Part shown: positions 1 through 4,968 of the stretch, in pieces
How positions within the stretch are numbered: position 1 is the stretch's first letter
Layout: each line of letters begins with the position of its first letter
Source of the DNA: Deltaproteobacteria bacterium
GTDB taxonomy: Bacteria > Desulfobacterota > Desulfobacteria > Desulfobacterales > JAFDCJ01
DNA: 8,209 nucleotides
NCBI GenBank assembly: GCA_019310665.1
Contig: JAFDDW010000062.1
Span: 1 to 8,209, forward strand
Direction of reading: 5' to 3'
Notes under the pieces: generated by a model
Told to the model about the DNA's origin: nothing
The model's input: only the letters and a program-made list of their open reading frames with translations
Database searches by the model: none
Translations under genes and position numbers: made by a program

Positions 1-126
1 CATAAACTGCAAAATAAGCACTTTGAAACCTTGTCCCAAAGCCCGGAAGGCTGAGCCAAAGGCGGCCGTGGTTTTCCCTTTGCCGGATCCCGTGTGAATT
101 AAAACTAATCCTTTTATGCTGCGCAT
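1..126 (-). CDS. cobO: Cob(I)alamin / corrinoid adenosyltransferase, N-terminal part (cut by window edge)
   Basis: ATP:corrinoid adenosyltransferase of the CobO/BtuR/CobA family, which transfers the 5'-deoxyadenosyl group of ATP to Co(I) of a corrinoid in the cytoplasm. Only the first 42 codons are present; the frame is open to base 1. The visible part starts MRSIKGLVLIHTG and carries the family's P-loop GSGKGKTT at residues 13-20, followed by AAFG and the FRALGQGFKVLILQFM strand-helix-strand, very like E. coli BtuR (TGNGKGKTTAAFGTA...VVQF). The ATG at 126 is the only plausible start: the in-frame codons upstream contain no ATG, GTG or TTG before a TGA at 165-163. No good Shine-Dalgarno precedes it. 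It lies downstream of the reductase gene on the same strand, 209 bp away, with a possible terminator between. CobO (biosynthesis and salvage) and BtuR (salvage) cannot be told apart from this fragment. Confidence 0.9.
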   Translation of the reverse strand, partial: MRSIKGLVLIHTGSGKGKTTAAFGSAFRALGQGFKVLILQFM

Positions 127-162
127 TTTTTGATGCTTTTTATTTGACTTTTTAACTTCATC

Positions 163-204
163 TCAGATGCTGATTTAAAAAAATAGTATGAACCAAGCAT
201 CTGA
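163..204. repeat. Inverted repeat in the cobO leader
   Basis: TCAGATGC at 163-170 is matched by its exact reverse complement GCATCTGA at 197-204, with 26 bases between. It lies 37 to 78 bases upstream of the cobO start in a 209-bp AT-rich spacer (127-335). It could be a weak leader hairpin or an operator, or chance in low-complexity DNA. No B12-box-like conserved sequence is seen here. Confidence 0.3.
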
Positions 205-283
205 AATTTTAAACTTTTTTCAAGCTTTCGAAAAACTTTTCAGTACTCATAAGCCTTTGTGCACTTCTTTTTTTTAAAAATGA

Positions 284-339
284 TTAATTAATCCGCCCGG
301 ATCAACATCTAAATAGTTTTTTCAGGGCGGAGTAATTAA
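284..339 (-). terminator. Possible terminator hairpin at the end of the reductase gene
   Basis: The 15-base arms 284-298 (TTAATTAATCCGCCC) and 325-339 (GGGCGGAGTAATTAA) are inverted repeats with one mismatch, separated by 26 bases. The reductase stop codon (338-336) lies inside the right arm. Read on the minus strand, the stem is followed by CATTTTT and then an A-rich run. The GC core and following T run suit intrinsic termination of the reductase transcript, but the loop is long and the T run is short and offset, so an operator or processing site is an alternative. Confidence 0.4.
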
Positions 340-1031
340 AAGAATACTTCCTTAAAAACATAGGAACCCCGGAAATGCTCATCCGCCAGCAAGGTAACTT
401 CGCGTGTCATTTCCCGTTCTCCGCACAGATAAAAATCATAACTTGCCGGCGGCAAATTTTTCTTTATAAAACCGGCGGCATTACCGTGAAAGGTACCCGG
501 CGGCAACGGATCATCAGATGACGGCTCTAAAAGGCAGGGGACGTAATTAGATGCGATCTTACGAAATATGTCCTGATAATAAAGGTCTTCGGCCAATTCA
601 ACTTCATGGAGCAGAATGAAATCAGTGACTCCGGAACGACCCATGGAAACAAATGGCGCAATGCCTGTGCCGGTGGCAACAAAAACGGGCGCACGCTCCG
701 AAGGGTTGAAGGTAAAATACCCGTGGGGACCTGTAACGCTGAAGCGGGCACCGATCTCGGCATCAGAAAGGACCGGCGAAAAACTGCCTCCGGGCACATA
801 ATAAACACAAAGCGCCAGGGTTGGATCGTCCGGTGTGGAAAGCAAAGAATAGTATCTTTCCATTGATTCATGGATGAAACGAATCGTCTGGCCGGCTTTA
901 AACTCCAAAGATGGAGGGCGCGTCAGTTCGATTTCAAAGGCATTTTTCGTCAACCATCGGCGTTGCAACAGTTCAACGGTTTGGATCGCAGCCGGATTAT
1001 CCGGGGTCGTCGACACGGCTTTTTTTTCCAA
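336..1031 (-). CDS. Ferredoxin-NADP reductase-type FAD/NAD(P)H oxidoreductase
   Basis: Small cytoplasmic flavoprotein of the ferredoxin-NADP reductase superfamily, 231 residues. The N-terminal FAD-binding barrel (about 15-108) contains the flavin motif RYYSLLS (59-65, R-x-Y-S type) and GPHGYFTF (101-108). The NAD(P)-binding half follows, with FVATGTGIAPFVSM (117-130) as the nucleotide-binding turn and YLCGEREM (201-208) as the conserved C-terminal CG motif. It ends KEVFF; a terminal aromatic that could stack on the flavin is common in this superfamily. No 2Fe-2S or extra domain is fused. The start appears to be TTG at 1031, because GGGAGG at 1045-1040 sits 8 bases upstream and there is no in-frame ATG nearby. 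Its partner is unknown. The setting between B12 uptake genes and cobO suggests reduction of cob(II)alamin or a flavodoxin/ferredoxin feeding it, but this is inferred only from position. Confidence 0.85.
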   Translation of the reverse strand: MEKKAVSTTPDNPAAIQTVELLQRRWLTKNAFEIELTRPPSLEFKAGQTIRFIHESMERYYSLLSTPDDPTLALCVYYVPGGSFSPVLSDAEIGARFSVTGPHGYFTFNPSERAPVFVATGTGIAPFVSMGRSGVTDFILLHEVELAEDLYYQDIFRKIASNYVPCLLEPSSDDPLPPGTFHGNAAGFIKKNLPPASYDFYLCGEREMTREVTLLADEHFRGSYVFKEVFF

Positions 1032-1039
1032 AGGTCTGG

Positions 1040-1045
1040 CCTCCC
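1040..1045 (-). promoter_or_regulatory. Ribosome binding site of the reductase gene (sets TTG start)
   Basis: GGGAGG on the minus strand, 8 bases before TTG at 1031. The only nearby ATG (1047-1045) overlaps this site and is out of frame. The GGG could pair with CCCAT at 1060-1056 in a 5-bp hairpin (CCCAT, 8-base loop, ATGGG), which would partly mask the site. Confidence 0.6.
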
Positions 1046-1149
1046 ATAAACTGGAATGGGGTATGGTTGGTAAGCGTATAGATGAAAACGACCGGGAGAT
1101 TGAAATATGCTCTTAAATCTTAACAGATAATTTTCCCGTTAGCGTTAGA

Positions 1150-1178
1150 GGTATATCCGGTTTGCTGTATCATGTCAA
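1150..1178 (-). promoter_or_regulatory. Sigma-70-type promoter for the reductase gene
   Basis: Minus strand: perfect -35 TTGACA at 1178-1173, 17-base spacer, then TATACC at 1155-1150 as -10 (4 of 6). Transcription would start near 1143, giving a leader of roughly 110 bases before the TTG at 1031. It lies in the 210-bp gap downstream of the DUF3786-like gene, so the reductase probably has its own transcript. The directly repeated GTTAGC/GTTAGA just downstream on the plus strand (about 1139-1150) may be chance. Confidence 0.55.
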
Positions 1179-1241
1179 GATTCAGTGAGTAAAACCTTGC
1201 AGTGTATAGATTTTGTTATATTTTTAGCCTGTTTCTAATCA

Positions 1242-1844
1242 TCAATCGATTAGGTTCAAAATTTTTCTGGACGTGTATTCACCCACATCAGCAAGTCCAT
1301 CTACTGGCAGAAATTGATTTGCGTTATTTGAAAATAGGCATATTACCGAAGCAGGGAAATCATCATCTGCTTCATAAAAAATATAACATAGTGCGATTTT
1401 CGGCAGTGGATAAACAATAAAAGAAAAATCGCCTCCTGATTCAGAAGGAGCTTTCTCTCCCTTAAGTTTTTTTTTAATTGTTTGTACCGTTTCTTCAATT
1501 TTGGCAACATGAGGGACAAGCAATTGCTCAGTATGCGTCGTAAATGCTCCCACATAAGGCATGCTGTCAGGAAACTCCTTGAATGATTTGAGAGGTGTAA
1601 GAACACAAATTTCTGAACAGGCATTCAAGGCGTAAAGAGATATTAAAATTCCAAACACTGAGGAGTGTTCTTCCTCACCAAGTATAATCCTTTCCGGCTC
1701 AATCACACATTTTTCACCAAATGCATCAAAAATAAATTGCTCTCCATCCTGCTCGCCTGGAAGATTCTGTGCAAGATCATTGGGCAGATCACCGTATAAT
1801 CGTTTAAGATTGTCTTGAACAATCTTTGCATAATTGTCTGTCAA
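1242..1844 (-). CDS. DUF3786-like protein of unknown function
   Basis: 200-residue soluble protein with no signal peptide or membrane segment. It resembles the DUF3786 family, which I associate with strict anaerobes and which has no known activity. The recognisable parts are the middle stretch ISLYALNACSE...LTPLKSFKEFPDSMPYVGAF (about 68-101) and the C-terminal block YPLPKIALCYIFYEADDDFPA...LFSNNANQFLPVDGLADVGEY (145-190), where PLP, a hydrophobic strand, EADDDFPA and the LF...A..FLP run are characteristic. Four cysteines (46, 76, 80, 153) are scattered and form no clear cluster motif. The start is TTG at 1844, six bases after AGGAGG, with no in-frame ATG before residue 95. Two tandem TGA codons end it. 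It is visibly more AT-rich than btuFCD. It lies between the B12 transporter and the reductase, so a corrinoid-linked role is possible, but nothing in the protein itself shows it. The family assignment is from memory of the pattern. Confidence 0.7.
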   Translation of the reverse strand: MTDNYAKIVQDNLKRLYGDLPNDLAQNLPGEQDGEQFIFDAFGEKCVIEPERIILGEEEHSSVFGILISLYALNACSEICVLTPLKSFKEFPDSMPYVGAFTTHTEQLLVPHVAKIEETVQTIKKKLKGEKAPSESGGDFSFIVYPLPKIALCYIFYEADDDFPASVICLFSNNANQFLPVDGLADVGEYTSRKILNLID

Positions 1845-1850
1845 TACAGG

Positions 1851-1856
1851 CCTCCT
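1851..1856 (-). promoter_or_regulatory. Ribosome binding site of the DUF3786-like gene (sets TTG start)
   Basis: A consensus AGGAGG on the minus strand, 6 bases upstream of TTG at 1844. It is the strongest Shine-Dalgarno in the window and decides the non-ATG start. The 160-bp gap upstream (1845-2004) is AT-rich with no clear promoter or GC-rich terminator. Confidence 0.75.
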
Positions 1857-2004
1857 ATATCTTCTGTTGACGTTAACCTGTGATTTATTGAGATACCAAC
1901 CCTAGTAAAACTACAAATATCATGATTATTGATTGTAAACTCAAGTAGATATTGATTTCAATTATTAAAAAATCATCTTCGTCCAATGTAAAATCAATTT
2001 AATA

Positions 2005-2808
2005 CTACTTATCTGACTCCATATATCTTCCCGGCACGAGCGTAACCCGAGGAAATCCGCCGAGGGGACTTTCATCCACCAATAGCTTGCAATCGTAAGT
2101 TTGCTCCAGTTTCCGGAAAGAAAGGACATCGGAAGGCGACCCGATGCACACGATTTCACCCTCTTTGAGTAAAAGCACCTGATCACTGTACATGGCCGCC
2201 AGATTCACATCATGGGAGACCATAACCACGGTGATGGCTTTTTCGACCTTAAGCTTTTCCATCAAATCCATCACCTTGACCTGGTGGGCAAGATCCAAAG
2301 ATGCCGTGGGTTCATCCAGGAGCATTATTTCAGGCTCCTGGCAAATTACGCGGGCAATGAAAACACGTTGCTGCTCGCCGCCGCTGAGTTGACCTAAAGT
2401 GGCGCCGCTTAAATGATCCACCTCCGTAAACTGCATGGCCTGTTTGGCGATTTCAATATCTTCTTCACCTTCTATTCCCAGCGCTCCCTGATAGGGCGCC
2501 CGACCCAGCAGGACTGTTTCGCCAACGGTAAACGGTAAATCCACCGGCAGTCTTTGGGGGACGAAGGCAACCGCCCGGGCCAGCGCCTTGGGGGTATAAC
2601 TGCGATTAAGACGCCCCAGAATTTCAATTTGCCCGCTTTGAGGTCTGAGAATCCCTGCCATAAGCTTCATTAAAGTGGTTTTACCGGAACCGTTGGGACC
2701 GATGATGATAAAAAAATCACCCTTTTCAACACGAAGTGAAAGATTTCTCAACACCTTGCGTTTACCAAAAGAGTGACTCAGATTTGTTATCTTGATAGTT
2801 GGATTCAT
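2005..2808 (-). CDS. btuD: ABC transporter ATP-binding protein, vitamin B12/corrinoid type
   Basis: Cytoplasmic ATPase subunit that drives corrinoid (or similar metal-chelate) import through BtuC; 267 residues, usual for the FecE/BtuD family. All ABC motifs are intact: Walker A GPNGSGKTT (37-45), Q-loop Gln in VPQ (85), signature LSGGEQQR (141-148), Walker B IMLLDE (161-166), D-loop TASLD (168-172) and switch His in SHD (199). A C-terminal tail of about 40 residues follows. The frame stays open upstream to an ATG at 3039, but that extension lies inside btuC and resembles no ABC protein. The ATG at 2808 overlaps the btuC stop in the sequence ATGA, giving translational coupling, and starts directly with the usual strand IKITNLSHSFG. 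It is the last gene of btuF-btuC-btuD. Siderophore or haem transporters share this ATPase type; the B12 assignment rests on the binding protein and nearby cobO. Confidence 0.9.
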   Translation of the reverse strand: MNPTIKITNLSHSFGKRKVLRNLSLRVEKGDFFIIIGPNGSGKTTLMKLMAGILRPQSGQIEILGRLNRSYTPKALARAVAFVPQRLPVDLPFTVGETVLLGRAPYQGALGIEGEEDIEIAKQAMQFTEVDHLSGATLGQLSGGEQQRVFIARVICQEPEIMLLDEPTASLDLAHQVKVMDLMEKLKVEKAITVVMVSHDVNLAAMYSDQVLLLKEGEIVCIGSPSDVLSFRKLEQTYDCKLLVDESPLGGFPRVTLVPGRYMESDK

Positions 2809-3815
2809 CGTCCTGACTTTTTTAAAAGCATGATAAAAAGGGGCGCGCCAATTAGAGCCGTGACCACCCCGGCGGGCAATTCCCCTTGCTGCGGCAGTGT
2901 TCTTGCCAGAAGATCGCAAATCACCAGATAGGATCCACCGCCCAGGATACAGGCCGGAACGAGAATCCGGTGGTCCGGTCCCAGGATGAGTCTCAGCAGA
3001 TGGGGCATGACCAGACCGACAAAACCGATCAGGCCGCAATAACTGACGGTAGCGCTCACCATAAATGAAGAGGTGACCAGAAGCGTGATGGTTACGACTT
3101 TAATACTTATCCCTGTCGCCTGAGCCATTTCTTTGCCCATCAACAGGAGATTCATGGCATGCGAATGCCAGAAAATAATGACAAAGCAGGGGAGAAGCAT
3201 CCCGGCAAGAATGCCGACCTGGCGGATATCAGCGGTTGAAAGATCTCCCATAAGCCAAAAAATGATATTGTGGAGTTTGGCGTCCTGGGTGACGGAGACC
3301 AGAAACATGATCACCGAAGAACAAAAGGCATTTACCATTACCCCAGACAAAAGCAGGGACTCTTTTTTCATCACCGATTGACCGGAGGTCATCACAAGAA
3401 TCAGCGCCAGGGTGGCCATACTCCCCAGGAAAGCGGTTAAGCTGACGCCCGGAAAGCGCGATAAACCCAGGAGGATTCCGGTAATAGCACCAATCGCCGA
3501 TCCTCCTGAAATACCTAATATATAGGGTTCGGCTAAAAGATTTCTAAGCAACGCTTGAAAAACCAGGCCGCCCAGGGAAAGGGTTGCGCCCACCAGAGCG
3601 GCCAAAAGGACGCGCGGCAGACGGATTTGCCAGATGATGGCATGCAGCATGGAATCCGGGTCACTTTTTCCCAGGATCACCTGCAGAACAGAAAGCATTC
3701 CGCCGCCGGATGAGCCTGCGGAAATACCTGCAAACACGGCTGCTAAAAAAACGACCAGCAGGAGGCCTGAGGTCCAGATCAGGCGTATTATGATGCGTGG
3801 TGGATTTGCCGTCAT
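2805..3815 (-). CDS. btuC: ABC transporter permease, FecCD/BtuC family
   Basis: Inner-membrane permease that forms, as a dimer, the channel for vitamin B12 or a related chelate; 336 residues, normal length. About ten hydrophobic segments run through it, the first at residues 11-32. Family landmarks are RLPRVLLAALVGATLSLGG (65-83), FQALLRNLLAEPYILGISGG (86-105), and the cytoplasmic ATPase-contacting loop in GLIGFVGLVMPHLLRLILGP (261-280) followed by DHRILVPACILGG. The C-terminal ELPAGVVTALIGAPLFIMLL (312-331) is also typical. The ATG at 3815 overlaps the btuF stop by four bases (ATGA), and AGGAG at 3828-3824 within btuF sits 8 bases upstream, so the start is well supported. Its own stop overlaps the btuD start in the same way. 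Substrate cannot be read from the permease itself. Confidence 0.92.
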   Translation of the reverse strand: MTANPPRIIIRLIWTSGLLLVVFLAAVFAGISAGSSGGGMLSVLQVILGKSDPDSMLHAIIWQIRLPRVLLAALVGATLSLGGLVFQALLRNLLAEPYILGISGGSAIGAITGILLGLSRFPGVSLTAFLGSMATLALILVMTSGQSVMKKESLLLSGVMVNAFCSSVIMFLVSVTQDAKLHNIIFWLMGDLSTADIRQVGILAGMLLPCFVIIFWHSHAMNLLLMGKEMAQATGISIKVVTITLLVTSSFMVSATVSYCGLIGFVGLVMPHLLRLILGPDHRILVPACILGGGSYLVICDLLARTLPQQGELPAGVVTALIGAPLFIMLLKKSGR

Positions 3816-4738
3816 TGAGATTGCTCCTGCAGTTCAGGATGAATCAAGCGGGTTAAAAGTTCCAACCCGCTCACCAAACGCGGTGACGGTCGATCAAACA
3901 GGTCCGAGTCAACTAAAAAAATTCGTTCATTGCGCACGGCAGGAATATTCGGCCAACGACGCCATTCGGCTTTGACCTGCTCAAACACCGCCTGTCTGGC
4001 CATGGAAGTAATGATGAAGACTTCCGGTTCCAGGGCCAGAACCTGTTCTCTGCTGAAACGAGGATAGGCTAACCGGCCTTTAGCCAGATTTATCCCCCCG
4101 GCAAGTTCGATAAGTTCGTGGATAAACGTGTCGGTTCCGGCGGATACGATCGGCGAAATCCCGATTTGAAAAAATACGCGGGGCCGATAGTTTACCTGTG
4201 CAACCCGGGATTTCACGCGCTGTATGCGGGTACGCATGCGGGTCGTTAAGGTATTGGCCCTGTCACCGGCGTTTAGAATAGTGCCTATTTCCAGGATTGT
4301 TTCCAATATGGTGTCTAAATTGTGGGGATTTACCACATAAACCGGAATTTTCAATGACTCCAGCCGGTCAATAATCGCCTTGGGATTGCCGTCTTTGGTC
4401 GCAATACAAAGATCCGGATTCAAAGCCACGACGCGTTCAATATCCAGGCGCACATAGGAACCTATCCGGGGAAGTTTTGTCGCTTCGCGGGGATAATCAC
4501 TGTGCCGGGTTGCACCCTTGAGACGATTTCCCTGTTCCAGGGCATAAACGATTTCCGTGATACTCGGAGCCAGTGATATAACCCGCTGGGGATCATCCGG
4601 CACAACTACCCGGCGCTCCAGCTGATCGACCACTGTGCCGGCTGCGGCCTGGATTGGCAGGCAGCTGATAAGAGCCAAAGAGGTGAGCCAAAATATTATA
4701 AGCTTTTTTAATATAATGTGCATGTTGAACGTTCCCAT
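3812..4738 (-). CDS. btuF: Cobalamin-binding periplasmic protein of ABC transporter
   Basis: Class III (TroA/BtuF-fold) substrate-binding protein that captures corrinoid outside the inner membrane and delivers it to BtuC; 308 residues. The N-terminus has a basic start (KK, 11-12), a hydrophobic core (13-25) and LISC at 23-26, which fits a lipobox, so it may be a lipoprotein; cleavage after AAA (31-33) is the alternative. The N-lobe shows RVISLAPSITEIVYAL (52-67), DYPREA (81-86) and LPRIGSYVRLDIERVVALNP (89-108). The C-lobe has FFQIGISPIVSAGTDTFIHE (189-208), FSREQVLALEPEVFI (228-242) and a BtuF-like FDRPSPRLVSGLELL (281-295), compared with ERASPR in E. coli BtuF. Start at ATG 4738 or at Met6 (4723) is uncertain; neither has a strong ribosome site. 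It is first in an operon with btuC and btuD. No cobalamin riboswitch is seen in the 230-bp upstream spacer. Confidence 0.88.
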   Translation of the reverse strand: MGTFNMHIILKKLIIFWLTSLALISCLPIQAAAGTVVDQLERRVVVPDDPQRVISLAPSITEIVYALEQGNRLKGATRHSDYPREATKLPRIGSYVRLDIERVVALNPDLCIATKDGNPKAIIDRLESLKIPVYVVNPHNLDTILETILEIGTILNAGDRANTLTTRMRTRIQRVKSRVAQVNYRPRVFFQIGISPIVSAGTDTFIHELIELAGGINLAKGRLAYPRFSREQVLALEPEVFIITSMARQAVFEQVKAEWRRWPNIPAVRNERIFLVDSDLFDRPSPRLVSGLELLTRLIHPELQEQSQ

Positions 4739-4799
4739 GTTATAAAACCCACAAGATATTGAATTGTAAGTAAATTAATAGTAAAAACAAAGCAAGTAA

Positions 4800-4830
4800 A
4801 ATATATTCTGAAACGAACGCGGATTTTCAA
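4800..4830 (-). promoter_or_regulatory. Weak candidate promoter for btuFCD
   Basis: Minus strand TTGAAA at 4830-4825 and TATATT at 4805-4800 resemble -35 and -10 boxes, but the 19-base spacer is longer than usual. The region is very AT-rich, so chance matches are likely. No Fur box or B12-riboswitch element was recognised between btuF and the divergent GMC gene. Confidence 0.25.
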
Positions 4831-4856
4831 TTTTAAACAGTGTTTTAATTTAAAAT
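4830..4856. repeat. AT-only inverted repeat between divergent genes
   Basis: ATTTTAAA at 4830-4837 and TTTAAAAT at 4849-4856 are exact inverted arms around 11 bases. It lies between the candidate promoters of btuF and the GMC gene, so it could be an operator, but such repeats arise easily in AT-rich DNA. Confidence 0.25.
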
Positions 4857-4891
4857 GGAATCATTCAAGGATTGACCTTTGTCTAATCTTG

Positions 4892-4920
4892 TTGACAGGT
4901 AGTGAATTTTACAACATAAT
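4892..4920 (+). promoter_or_regulatory. Strong sigma-70-type promoter for GMC oxidoreductase-recC
   Basis: Perfect -35 TTGACA at 4892-4897, a 17-base spacer, and CATAAT (5 of 6) at 4915-4920. The start of transcription would fall near 4926-4928, giving a leader of about 42 bases to the ATG at 4969. This is the best promoter match in the window and suggests housekeeping sigma-factor expression. Confidence 0.7.
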
Positions 4921-4956
4921 TTTATTGGAATTTTCCTCTTCTTATCCATGAAAAAC

Positions 4957-4961
4957 AGGGG
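4957..4961 (+). promoter_or_regulatory. Ribosome binding site choosing the GMC start
   Basis: AGGGG lies 7 bases before ATG 4969, whereas the upstream in-frame ATG at 4948 follows a pyrimidine-rich stretch with no Shine-Dalgarno and would be only about 20 bases from the predicted transcript start. This supports initiation at 4969. Confidence 0.6.
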
Positions 4962-4968
4962 TGCCGTA

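Noticed and set aside
606..1116. Several plus-strand open frames over the reductase gene
   Set aside because: They are antisense shadows with no recognisable protein features; the minus-strand frame has clear FNR motifs.
1951..1998. ATTGATTT/AAATCAAT inverted repeat downstream of btuD as a terminator
   Set aside because: Arms are AT-rich and short, with no GC stem; not convincing as a terminator.
1845..2004. Promoter for the DUF3786-like gene
   Set aside because: Only poor matches such as TTTACA or TTGAGT without a fitting -10 box were found in this AT-rich gap.
2809..3039. N-terminal 77-codon extension of the btuD frame starting at ATG 3039
   Set aside because: It lies wholly within btuC in another frame, has no ABC-protein character, and the ATG at 2808 gives the normal length with the ATGA overlap.
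4948..4968. Upstream ATG start for the GMC oxidoreductase
   Set aside because: No Shine-Dalgarno, very close to the predicted transcript start, and the family's usual N-terminus (MYDYIVVGSGFGG) begins at 4969 behind AGGGG.
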